Part shown: piece after piece, positions 6,353 to 14,920 of the stretch
Numbering within the stretch: position 1 is the stretch's first letter
Layout of the letters: each line of letters opens with the position of its first letter
Source of the DNA: CAYJBP01 sp964368605
GTDB lineage: Bacteria; Bacillota; Dehalobacteriia; UBA4068
Reading direction: 5' to 3'
Assembly: GCA_964368605.1 (NCBI GenBank)
Contig: CAYJBP010000044.1
Coordinates: 1-17,330, forward strand
DNA: 17,330 nucleotides
Made by a program: the position numbers and the translations under genes
The notes under the pieces: model-generated
Told to the model about the DNA's origin: nothing
Seen by the model: only the letters and a program-made list of their open reading frames with translations
The model's database searches: none

Positions 6353-8284
6353 ATGTTTTTAAGGCAAATATTGTCTTTTTTAATAATAATTGTAATTTTA
6401 TTTAGTTCGGGCAGCCTAAATACTTATGCTGCTTCTTTAGCTGTGCCTACCTTGCCCGATAATAGCCTAAATAATACAGACCAAACCATAGATAAGGCCG
6501 CAAATTCGGCCATAGAAGAATCCGCCGACACCGCCAATAATCAATCTAATCAAGCCACTGTTATCGCCGACGATAAACGGGATATTCGCTTGGATTTTGT
6601 ATCTACAACCGCCCCGGCCGGCGCCTATTATAGCCTTAGCAATGATGATTATTTTACCGTTATCCATGAAGAAACCTTCACTAATACCGGCCATGGGCCT
6701 GCGGAAAATGTTGTTATCAAAGTGCCGCTTATGGATAAAAACACCCCCAATTATATGCAGTTTTTATGGGAGTATTTAGATCCATACCCTCTTAGCATCG
6801 AAACCGATGAGTATGGCAAAAGGCTAGCCACCTTTTATTTGCCGCAAGTAGCGGCCGGGCAAACCGTTACCTTTAAACAAACTTATGTAGTGCAAACCAA
6901 TAACATCGATTATCATAATTTAAGCCAAAATACGGCAGCCGCCTATACCCAATATGTTGACGAAAAATATTTGCAAAGCGAAATAAATATCGAAAGCGAT
7001 CATCCGGCCATTATCGAATTTGCCCAAAATGCCTCTGCGCAGGCAATTAGCATTTATAATAAGGCACGCAATAGTTTTTCGGCAGTAAATTTGCATTTAA
7101 CCTATACCGACGACGAGCATGCCAATGATAGCGCCCTAGTTGCCCTAGAGCGGGGCAAAGGGGTTTGCGAAGATTATAGTAATTTTTATGTGGCCGCCTT
7201 AAGGGCCTTAGGCGTGGCCTCGCGCGTGCAAAGCGGCTATCTTTATTTGCCTGCTACCCATAATAGTCCCGAATATTATTTGCCCGATGGCGAAAGCATC
7301 AACTTAACCGATTTGCGCCATACCTGGGTAGAATTTGATATGCCCGGCCTAGGCTGGGTAATGGCCGACCCTACCTTTACTTACTCCTATAATTTAAACG
7401 GGGTTAGCAGCAAGTTTATTAACTGGGATTATTTTGCCAAAATTACCGATGATCGCAAATATATCTTTTTAAGTGAAGCCAATGATTATGATGATGCCAT
7501 CCATATTAGCTATGAGCGTGGCAATGGCTATTTGCTGGGCGTATTCTTTAGCAGCCTAAAACCGGGCTATGATACGCCACGCTTTGCCGATACCGTAAGT
7601 CATTGGGCAGGGGATATGATAACCGCTTTAAGCATTGGCGATAATGCCCTATTGCAGGGCATGGGCGATAATATTTTTGGTGTAAACCAGCCGATGACTC
7701 GTGCCCAAGCGGTGGTATCTTTGCAACGTTACCTAAATTCGCCTAGCGCTCGCCCCAGTTTTATCGATGTGCCGCTTACCCATTGGGCATTCTTTGATAT
7801 AGGATCGGCGCAAGCAGCAGGCTGGATTAGTGGCTATCCTAATCAAACCTTTTTGCCCAATAATAGCATTTCCCGAGCCGAGATGGCGCAGCTATTGGTT
7901 AATGTTTTCGAGCTAACAATGCCCGAACCGCAGCCTTTGGAAGCAGAATCGGAAAATGATGATATAGAATTAAGCAATCAAGAGCAGCAATTAAACAGTG
8001 GTAATAATAGCTTAGATGCCATTGATATTGGCGCGGCTGACGATATTGGCGTAGATATCCAGGTAAGCGAGGAAAACGAAATTGATTTATTGCCTTTATT
8101 AAGCCCGGCGATGCCCTTTAGCGATTTGGGTTCAGATCAATATGGCTGGGCGGATCAGGCCATTTTGATTTTGGCGGCCTTGGGCATAACAGAGGGCAAT
8201 AGTGATGGCACTTTTGCGCCACATCGGCCTGTAACCCGTGCCGAGTTTGCGGCCTTTTTGTATCGAATATTGGCTTTGGAATAA
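6353..8284 (+). CDS. Secreted transglutaminase-like protein with three C-terminal SLH domains
   Basis: A 643-residue exported protein. The signal peptide covers residues 1 to about 27 (FLRQILSFLIIIVILFSSG, ending TYAAS). A beta-rich domain (about 75-195) precedes a transglutaminase-like fold with a complete thiol triad: Cys272 in KGVCEDYSNFY, His323 in RHTWVEF and Asp339 in MADPTF. Three SLH domains follow at about 409-460, 468-520 and 588-643; the last two are separated by an acidic, low-complexity insert of roughly 65 residues. Family members act as transglutaminases, peptidases or peptide cyclases, so the exact reaction is unknown. The SLH domains place it on the wall. The start at 6353 is preferred over the in-frame ATG at 6284 because AGGTG and a signal peptide fit it and the -10 box lies downstream of 6284. 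It lies 20 bases before the GHL10 gene, probably in one transcript. Confidence 0.88.
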   Translation: MFLRQILSFLIIIVILFSSGSLNTYAASLAVPTLPDNSLNNTDQTIDKAANSAIEESADTANNQSNQATVIADDKRDIRLDFVSTTAPAGAYYSLSNDDYFTVIHEETFTNTGHGPAENVVIKVPLMDKNTPNYMQFLWEYLDPYPLSIETDEYGKRLATFYLPQVAAGQTVTFKQTYVVQTNNIDYHNLSQNTAAAYTQYVDEKYLQSEINIESDHPAIIEFAQNASAQAISIYNKARNSFSAVNLHLTYTDDEHANDSALVALERGKGVCEDYSNFYVAALRALGVASRVQSGYLYLPATHNSPEYYLPDGESINLTDLRHTWVEFDMPGLGWVMADPTFTYSYNLNGVSSKFINWDYFAKITDDRKYIFLSEANDYDDAIHISYERGNGYLLGVFFSSLKPGYDTPRFADTVSHWAGDMITALSIGDNALLQGMGDNIFGVNQPMTRAQAVVSLQRYLNSPSARPSFIDVPLTHWAFFDIGSAQAAGWISGYPNQTFLPNNSISRAEMAQLLVNVFELTMPEPQPLEAESENDDIELSNQEQQLNSGNNSLDAIDIGAADDIGVDIQVSEENEIDLLPLLSPAMPFSDLGSDQYGWADQAILILAALGITEGNSDGTFAPHRPVTRAEFAAFLYRILALE

Positions 8285-8304
8285 ATATAAGGTAAGGTGT
8301 ATGT

Positions 8305-9666
8305 ATGGATTTTTTTCGTGATTATGGGCATATTTTTTTAATAGTGATTGTGGTGATAGTTTGCGGTTTTGCTCTATTCTTTTTTATGGGCAGCAGGGAT
8401 GCCGAGCAGCCATTGCCGGATGCAGCCTTGGCCGAGGATATCACAAATGGCGAACAAGCCGAAGATCTTAATGCCGAGCAAGGCGAGCAGCAGGCGGCGG
8501 AGCAAGAAGATATTTTTGGCATTGAGGATGATGCCGAGCCGGAGCAGCTTGATAATCAGGCCAGATCGGATATGGCCGGAGCTTGGGTGGCTACGGTAAT
8601 CAATATCGATTTCCCCCATATTCTGGACAATGCCGAGGTGCAAAAAGCCGAGCTAAGGGCTATTGTAGCCAATATTAAGGCCGCAGGATTGAATACTATA
8701 TTTTTCCAGGTGCGGCCGCAAGGTGATGCGCTTTATCAATCGGAGATTTTTCCCTGGTCACAGTATTTAACCGGCGAGGCGGGTAAAGATCCGGGTTATG
8801 ACCCCTTGGCCTATTTGCTGGAAATTGCCCATGCCGAGGGTTTAGAGGTGCATGCTTGGTTAAACCCGTATCGATTAACGATGGGCAGTGCCGATAATCC
8901 ACAAACCAGTCATGATTTTTTGCCGACAAATTCGCCGGTTAAAGATCGTCCCGATTTAACCTTGGCAGCCGGCGACGGTCGTCTTTATCTAAACCCGGGC
9001 GAGCCGGAGGCGCAAGCCTTGGTATTAGATGGTGTGCGCGAGATTATGGAAAATTATGATGTTGATGGCATTCATTTTGACGATTATTTTTATCCATCTA
9101 ACCCGAATTATGATGATAGTGTCGCCTATCAAAAGTATGGTCAAGGGCTTAGTTTGGCCGATTGGCGGCGCAGCAATACATATCAATTGGTGGCCGAGGT
9201 ACAAACCTTGGTGCATACTTTAAGCGAGGATGCGGTTTTTGGCATATCTCCCAGTGGAATTTGGCAAAATGCAGGCAGTTCGGAATTGGGCAGTGCTACT
9301 AATGGCTTTGAAAGTTATAATCAAATTTATGCCGATACCAGGCTTTGGTATATAGATGGCATAGTAGATTATATAGCACCGCAGCTTTATTGGGCAATTG
9401 GCCAAGAGGGCAGCGATTATGCGATATTGGTGGAGTGGTGGCATGAGCAAAGCAAGCTTAGCCCCAGCGCCTTATATATAGGCCATGGTATTTACCGCTT
9501 AGACGAAGGGCATGAGGCCTGGCAAAGCGCCGACCAAGTAAAGCAACAATTAGATTTAAACCGCAGCTATGAAGGAATAAAAGGATCGATATTCTATGGC
9601 TATCAACAAATAAGGGCAAATAGTGCCGAAATAAGAACCACACTAAGCGACTATTATAATAGGTAA
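8305..9666 (+). CDS. Membrane-anchored GHL10-family (DUF187) glycoside hydrolase
   Basis: A 453-residue protein with a single N-terminal membrane segment (about residues 9-28) and no cleavage site, then an acidic Glu/Ala/Gln-rich linker to about residue 85. The rest is a GHL10 (PF02638, YngK-like) TIM-barrel. Matching motifs are AWVATVINIDFP at the start, FFQVRPQGDALY, EGLEVHAWLNPYR, VDGIHFDDYFYPS (V253, with Asp259-Asp260 as likely active-site acids), GISPSGIWQN and DYIAPQLYW. Family members are proposed to cleave cell-wall or exopolysaccharide glycans; the substrate here is unknown. The catalytic domain should face outside. AAGGTG lies five bases before the ATG. The 20-base gap to the transglutaminase-SLH gene suggests co-transcription and a joint envelope role. 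A strong terminator follows directly. Confidence 0.9.
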   Translation: MDFFRDYGHIFLIVIVVIVCGFALFFFMGSRDAEQPLPDAALAEDITNGEQAEDLNAEQGEQQAAEQEDIFGIEDDAEPEQLDNQARSDMAGAWVATVINIDFPHILDNAEVQKAELRAIVANIKAAGLNTIFFQVRPQGDALYQSEIFPWSQYLTGEAGKDPGYDPLAYLLEIAHAEGLEVHAWLNPYRLTMGSADNPQTSHDFLPTNSPVKDRPDLTLAAGDGRLYLNPGEPEAQALVLDGVREIMENYDVDGIHFDDYFYPSNPNYDDSVAYQKYGQGLSLADWRRSNTYQLVAEVQTLVHTLSEDAVFGISPSGIWQNAGSSELGSATNGFESYNQIYADTRLWYIDGIVDYIAPQLYWAIGQEGSDYAILVEWWHEQSKLSPSALYIGHGIYRLDEGHEAWQSADQVKQQLDLNRSYEGIKGSIFYGYQQIRANSAEIRTTLSDYYNR

Positions 9667-9678
9667 AAAACTTTAAAT

Positions 9679-9720
9679 AAAAAAGCACTCTAACATTAAA
9701 CAATGTTAGAGTGCTTTTTT
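9679..9720. terminator. Bidirectional intrinsic terminator between convergent units
   Basis: A perfect 19-bp stem joins AAAAAAGCACTCTAACATT (9679-9697) and AATGTTAGAGTGCTTTTTT (9702-9720), with a 4-base loop. It has a T-run in each direction. It lies 12 bases after the GHL10 stop codon (plus) and 8 bases after the purB stop (minus), so it should end both transcripts. Confidence 0.92.
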
Positions 9721-9728
9721 AAGGTAAA

Positions 9729-11159
9729 TTACAAACTAGGTACAAAATCAGCCCGATAGCTATCAAAAGCCACTAATAAAGGCTTTACTTCGGCCTCAAT
9801 AAACTCAACAACCTGCTCCGGGGCAAGCCCAATATAAAGGGCAGGATGCATAAGTTCGGCTAATTCGCTGCTATCTAAGGGGATTTGTGGGTCGGCGGCT
9901 ATCCTTTCAAGCAAATCATTAGGAGCACCCTCCAGCTTAATGGCCGCAGCCGTAGCCTGAGAATGTTTGCGCAAAGCCTCATGAATAATCTGCCGGTCGG
10001 CACCTTTTTTTACCGCCTTCATCAAAATATTCTCGGTGGCCATAAAGGGCAATTTGGCCTGCAAGCGGCCACCGACAATTTTAGGATATACCACCAAACC
10101 ATCGCTAACCTCTAAATATAAATTCAAAATAGCATCTACCCCCAAAAAGGCTTCGGCTACTGCTATGCGCTTATTTGCCGAATCGTCCAAACTGCGCTCA
10201 AACCATTGTGTAGCTGCGGTAAAAGCAGGGTTAAGGCTATCGGATATTACATAACGTGCCAGCGAACAAATCCGCTCGCTTTTCATCGGATTGCGCTTAT
10301 AGGGCATGGCCGAAGAACCGATTTGCTTCTTGCCAAAGGGCTCTTCCATCTCCTCAAATGATTGCAAAATCCGCAAATCATGGCCAAATTTACTGGCGCT
10401 TTGAGCAATACCGCTAAGAATATTAAGCATAAAACTGTCCACCTTGCGGCTATAAGTTTGGCCGCTAACCGGCACAACCTTGTCAAAACCCATTTCAGCG
10501 GCAATTAGCTGATTTAATTGCTTAATCTTAGCCCGATCATCATTCAATAATTCCCTAAAGCTGGCCTGAGTACCGGTTGTGCCCTGCGAGCCCAATAAGG
10601 CCAAGTTATCCTTAAATCGTGCTAATTCTTCAATATCCAGCATTAGCTCATATATCCATAATGTGGCACGCTTACCAATTGTAGTTGGCTGCGCCGGCTG
10701 TAAATGGGTATAGGCCAAGCAGGCTAAATCCTTATGCTCTAAGGCAAAATCGCTTAAATTGCGTACAATGCTAATCATCTTAGCCAGCAAAATATCGGCC
10801 GCCTTGCGCATAATAATAAGGTCGGTATTATCGCCAACATAGCATGATGTTGCACCCAAATGGATAATAGGAGCAGCAAGTGGGCATTGCTTGGCAAAAG
10901 CATGAACATGTGCCATCACATCATGGCGCAATTCCTTTTCCAAAGCCTGGGCGGTAGGATAATCGATAATATCGGCATTTTGTTCCATCTCGGCGATTTG
11001 GGCATCGCTGATATCTAAGCCTAATTTTTGCTCGGCCTTGGCCAAGGCAATCCATAAGCGATGCCAAGTGCTAAACTTAAAATCCTCGGAAAATATATAT
11101 TGCATTTCCTTGCCGGCATAACGGGTAGAAAAGGGCGAAAGATAATTATCTCGATTCAT
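9729..11159 (-). CDS. purB: Adenylosuccinate lyase
   Basis: A 476-residue cytosolic enzyme that removes fumarate from SAICAR to give AICAR and from adenylosuccinate to give AMP. The fumarase/aspartase superfamily signature is intact as GSSAMPYKRNPMKSE (from residue 281), with RHDVMAHVHAF, HLGATSCYVGDN and THLQPAQPTT earlier. Overall wording (YRSPFSTRY-like N-terminus, WFERSLDDSANKRI, LPFMATENI) follows the long human-type ADSL rather than the roughly 430-residue B. subtilis type with GSSAMPHKRNP. The start at 11159 is chosen over in-frame Met 11192 because AGGAG lies six bases ahead and the upstream Met would overlap the purL end. It is the last gene of the purine operon in this direction, 16 bases after purL. 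Confidence 0.95.
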   Translation of the reverse strand: MNRDNYLSPFSTRYAGKEMQYIFSEDFKFSTWHRLWIALAKAEQKLGLDISDAQIAEMEQNADIIDYPTAQALEKELRHDVMAHVHAFAKQCPLAAPIIHLGATSCYVGDNTDLIIMRKAADILLAKMISIVRNLSDFALEHKDLACLAYTHLQPAQPTTIGKRATLWIYELMLDIEELARFKDNLALLGSQGTTGTQASFRELLNDDRAKIKQLNQLIAAEMGFDKVVPVSGQTYSRKVDSFMLNILSGIAQSASKFGHDLRILQSFEEMEEPFGKKQIGSSAMPYKRNPMKSERICSLARYVISDSLNPAFTAATQWFERSLDDSANKRIAVAEAFLGVDAILNLYLEVSDGLVVYPKIVGGRLQAKLPFMATENILMKAVKKGADRQIIHEALRKHSQATAAAIKLEGAPNDLLERIAADPQIPLDSSELAELMHPALYIGLAPEQVVEFIEAEVKPLLVAFDSYRADFVPSL

Positions 11160-11175
11160 AATAAACTCCTTATCT

Positions 11176-14100
11176 TTATTTAAAATAGGCAAGCGCCGAG
11201 TTAAATATTGGATAGGCGGTATTGCCGCTGATATTTAGCATATTACCGCCCCCTAAATAACGCTCGGGATGCGCCATTTGACCAAAAATACGACCATCGG
11301 GCGAACAAATACTTTCGATAGCATCCAGCGAACCATTGGGGTTTGCTGTAATATCCATGCTTACATTACCTGCTAAATCGGTATATTGGCTGCAAATCTG
11401 GCCATTGTCTGCCAGTTTTTTAAGCAAGTCCGGCGGGCAAATAAAGCGTCCCTCGCCATGGGAGATAGCCAGCGTATAATTTTCGCCGGGCTTAGCCAGG
11501 CATAGCCACGGGCTTTTAACCGAAGCCACCCGAATATTAACCATTTTGCTCTGATGACGACCAATTTGATTATAGCTTAAAGTGGGGCTTTGCTGATCCA
11601 TATCCCTAATTTCGCCAAAGGGTACTAATCCTAATTTAATTAAGGCCTGAAAGCCATTGCAAATGCCAAGCATTAGGCCGTCATTGGCAAATAGCATTTC
11701 ATACAAAGCCTGCTTAATAGGTTCTTGACGCAGGAAATTTGCAATAAATTTGCCCGATCCTTCCGGCTCGTCGCCACCGGAAAATCCGCCCGGCAAGGCT
11801 ATAATTTGGCTATTTTGTAATTCCTTAATGATTTGCTCGCGGCTTTCATTAAGCCAAGCAGGCTCTAAATTGCGAATAACTAAAATTTTAGCCTCCGCCC
11901 CGGCCAGCTCAAAAGCGCGCGCTACATCATACTCGCAATTAGTGCCGGGAAAAGCCGGGATTAAAACTCTTGGCTTAAGCCGCTTGATTTTAGGGCTAAT
12001 TAAAGATTTTTCGGTGTAATTATAAGTAGGTATTTTGTCCGTATTTTCAATAGGCGATTTTAAGGGGAAAATCGGCTCTAATTTTTGCTGATATATTTGC
12101 TCTAACTCGGCTAAATCGTGGCTTTGATCCTGATATTTTAGCTGATAATCGGCACTGGTTTGGCCGATTTGACGGCCGATTAAGTCGGCATCGGCGGCCA
12201 ATTCTAGCACAAAACTGCCGTATTTAGCGGCAAATAATTCCGTTTCGTCCAGATTAGCGGCCAATTCAAAGCCAATTTGATTACCGAAGGCCATCTTAGC
12301 CAAGGCGGCCATCAGCCCCCCATTGCCCAAAGCATAACCGGCCATAACTTGGCCTTTTTCGATTAAAGCTTTAAGGGCAGCCATATTTGCTTTTAAGCTA
12401 GCTGCTTGCGGCAAATTATGCTGATCATAACTGGGCTCTAAAATAATCAAACGGCTGCCGGCCTGCTTTAATTCGGGGCTTAATAAATGATTGGTATCGC
12501 CGATAGCTGCGGCAAAGGAAATTAAGGTGGGCGGAACATCGATATCTTCAAAGCTACCGCTCATTGAATCTTTACCACCGATAGCAGCTAATTCCAAATC
12601 TAATTGCGCCTGCAAAGCACCCAATAAGGCGGCTAAAGGCAAGCCCCAACGCTGCGGATCAGCCCCCAAACGAGGGAAATATTCCTGAAAAGATAGCCAG
12701 CATTTGCTTAAATCGCCACCGGCCACGGCTATTTTGGCCACAGAATCGATAACTGCCAGGTAAGCCCCACGATAGGGGCTAGCCGTACTAAGATAAGGAT
12801 TAAAACCATAGCTCATTAAAGAGCAGGTAGAGGTGCATGCATTTTGTACCGGCAATTTAGCAACCATTTGCTGGGTGGGGGTTTTTTGATTTTTGCCACC
12901 AAAGGGCAAAAAGACGGTTCCACCACCAACGGTAGAATCGAAGCGCTCGCTTAATCCCTGCTTAGAGCAGATATTTAAATCAGCGAGCATATTCTTAAGC
13001 CTTTGCTCAAAAGTGTTACCCCAATTAGGCTGATAATCATCATCAGCAGCTAAAATTGTAGCTTTGGCCTGCTTAGATGCACCATTACTGTCCAAAAAAT
13101 CACGGCTTAAATTAACAATATCCTGGCCTTGCCAATTCATAATCAGCCGCTTTTGCTCGCTGATTTCGGCAACTATTGTGGCTTCTAAATTTTCGGCGGC
13201 TGCTAATTGGCAAAATAGCTCTACATCATGCTTGGCCAAAACAACGGCCATTCGCTCTTGAGATTCGCTAATCGCCAGCTCCGTGCCATCTAAGCCGGCA
13301 TATTTTTTGGGTACAGCATCCAAATTGATAATTAGGCCGGGCGCTAATTCGCCGATGGCCACCGCCACCCCGCCTGCGCCAAAATCATTACAGCGTTTGA
13401 TTAAACGGGCAGCTTGAGCATTGCGAAATAGCCTTTGAATTTTACGCTCTTCCGGGGCATTACCCTTTTGCACTTCGGCGCCTAAATTGGCTAAAGAAGA
13501 GCTATCATGTGCTTTGGACGACCCTGTTGCCCCACCGCAACCATCACGGCCGGTGCGTCCGCCCAAAAGCACTACTAAGTCGCCTGCCTCAGGCTCGGCA
13601 CGATAAACATTGGCCTTGGGGGCTGCGGCAATAACCGCCCCAACCTCCATTCGCTTGGCCACATAATTGGGATGATAAACCTCGTCTACCAGGCCTGTTG
13701 CTAGGCCGATTTGATTGCCATAAGAAGAATAACCGGCCGCAGCGGTAGTGGTAATTTTGCGTTGCGGTAATTTGCCGGGCAAAGTTTGGCTTAAAGGCTG
13801 CAAAGGATCGGCAGCTCCGGTTAGGCGCATGGCCTGATAAACATAGCCTCGCCCCGACAAGGGATCACGAATTGCACCGCCAATGCAGGTAGCAGCTCCG
13901 CCAAAAGGCTCGATTTCGGTGGGATGATTATGGGTTTCATTCTTAAAAAGCAGCAGCCAAGGCTCTTTTTGGCCGTCAATATCCACTTCAACATGTACCG
14001 TGCAGGCATTTACTTCTTCGGAAATATCCAAGGCCTCTAACTTGCCTTGGCTGCGCAAATATTTGGCCGCGATGGTAGCTATATCCATCAAGGTAATCGG

Positions 14101-14877
14101 CTTATTGCTGCCTAGCTCGTCTTTTATCTTTAGATAATGCTGATAGCTAGCCTTGGCCAAGGCATCGTCAATCTTAATATCATTTAAAACCGTAGCAAAA
14201 GTGGTATGACGGCAATGATCAGACCAATAAGTATCCAGCACCTTTAGTTCGGTTAAGCTGGGATTACGCCCTTCCTTACGGAAATAATCTTGGCATAAGG
14301 CCAAATCTTCATTATCCATGGCCAGCCCATAATCTTGGCGAATTTGGGCTTTGGTTAAATCATCAGCCTCGATAAAGCCTTCGATAGCAGGTATTTTACC
14401 AGGTGTTGCGGCGGACGGGTTTAGGCTTTGCGGTAAATCTAAGCTGGCCTCCCTTGCTTCCACCGGGTTGATTAAGTAATTTTTTATTTGCTTTATTTGC
14501 TGCTCCGATAAATCGCCGCTTAGTAAATAAAGCCTGGCATAGGACACAATTGGCCGCTTGCCACCGGCAATAAATTGCAGGCATTGGGCGCAAGAATCGG
14601 CTCTTTGATCAAATTGGCCGGGCAAATATTCGCTGGCAATAATGATTCCTTCAAAGGTCGGTAGCTGATGATAAATGATATCTAAAGGCGGCTCGCTAAA
14701 AACCCTATCTAAGCCTGCCATAAATAAATCCTCGCTGATATCTTCGACATCATAGCGGTTTAGCAGGCGTAATCCTTGTAGGGTATTGATATTTAATACC
14801 TGAACAATTTCCTGCTGCAAAGCCTGAGCCTCGCCGGCATAGGCCGCTTTTTTTTCGGTATAGATGCGATAAATCAT
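11176..14877 (-). CDS. purL: Phosphoribosylformylglycinamidine synthase, single-chain
   Basis: A 1233-residue enzyme that converts FGAR, glutamine and ATP to FGAM in step 4 of purine synthesis. It combines in one chain what many Gram-positives make as PurS, PurL and PurQ. Residues 1 to about 150 are the PurS-like part. The signature TYWSDHCRHTTF lies near 216-227 at the start of the synthetase halves, followed by FKNETHNHPTEIEPFGGAAT. The C-terminal glutaminase domain (about 965-1233) opens with RVLIPAFPGTNCEYD and has Cys1073 (GICNGFQ) with His1203 and Glu1205 (AHPER) as the triad. The length suits the Clostridia/Streptococcus-type fused enzyme (TIGR01857), shorter than the roughly 1290-residue E. 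coli form. AGGAGG lies four bases before ATG. It sits between purD (43 bases upstream) and purB. Confidence 0.96.
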   Translation of the reverse strand: MIYRIYTEKKAAYAGEAQALQQEIVQVLNINTLQGLRLLNRYDVEDISEDLFMAGLDRVFSEPPLDIIYHQLPTFEGIIIASEYLPGQFDQRADSCAQCLQFIAGGKRPIVSYARLYLLSGDLSEQQIKQIKNYLINPVEAREASLDLPQSLNPSAATPGKIPAIEGFIEADDLTKAQIRQDYGLAMDNEDLALCQDYFRKEGRNPSLTELKVLDTYWSDHCRHTTFATVLNDIKIDDALAKASYQHYLKIKDELGSNKPITLMDIATIAAKYLRSQGKLEALDISEEVNACTVHVEVDIDGQKEPWLLLFKNETHNHPTEIEPFGGAATCIGGAIRDPLSGRGYVYQAMRLTGAADPLQPLSQTLPGKLPQRKITTTAAAGYSSYGNQIGLATGLVDEVYHPNYVAKRMEVGAVIAAAPKANVYRAEPEAGDLVVLLGGRTGRDGCGGATGSSKAHDSSSLANLGAEVQKGNAPEERKIQRLFRNAQAARLIKRCNDFGAGGVAVAIGELAPGLIINLDAVPKKYAGLDGTELAISESQERMAVVLAKHDVELFCQLAAAENLEATIVAEISEQKRLIMNWQGQDIVNLSRDFLDSNGASKQAKATILAADDDYQPNWGNTFEQRLKNMLADLNICSKQGLSERFDSTVGGGTVFLPFGGKNQKTPTQQMVAKLPVQNACTSTCSLMSYGFNPYLSTASPYRGAYLAVIDSVAKIAVAGGDLSKCWLSFQEYFPRLGADPQRWGLPLAALLGALQAQLDLELAAIGGKDSMSGSFEDIDVPPTLISFAAAIGDTNHLLSPELKQAGSRLIILEPSYDQHNLPQAASLKANMAALKALIEKGQVMAGYALGNGGLMAALAKMAFGNQIGFELAANLDETELFAAKYGSFVLELAADADLIGRQIGQTSADYQLKYQDQSHDLAELEQIYQQKLEPIFPLKSPIENTDKIPTYNYTEKSLISPKIKRLKPRVLIPAFPGTNCEYDVARAFELAGAEAKILVIRNLEPAWLNESREQIIKELQNSQIIALPGGFSGGDEPEGSGKFIANFLRQEPIKQALYEMLFANDGLMLGICNGFQALIKLGLVPFGEIRDMDQQSPTLSYNQIGRHQSKMVNIRVASVKSPWLCLAKPGENYTLAISHGEGRFICPPDLLKKLADNGQICSQYTDLAGNVSMDITANPNGSLDAIESICSPDGRIFGQMAHPERYLGGGNMLNISGNTAYPIFNSALAYFK

Positions 14878-14920
14878 AAATCCTCCTATTATATAGCCAA
14901 GTTAGCGGCCTTAATTAGCC

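Noticed and set aside
11160..11192. Upstream in-frame Met for purB adding 11 residues
   Set aside because: It would overlap the purL 3' end. The Met at 11159 has AGGAG at proper spacing and starts the conserved N-terminus.
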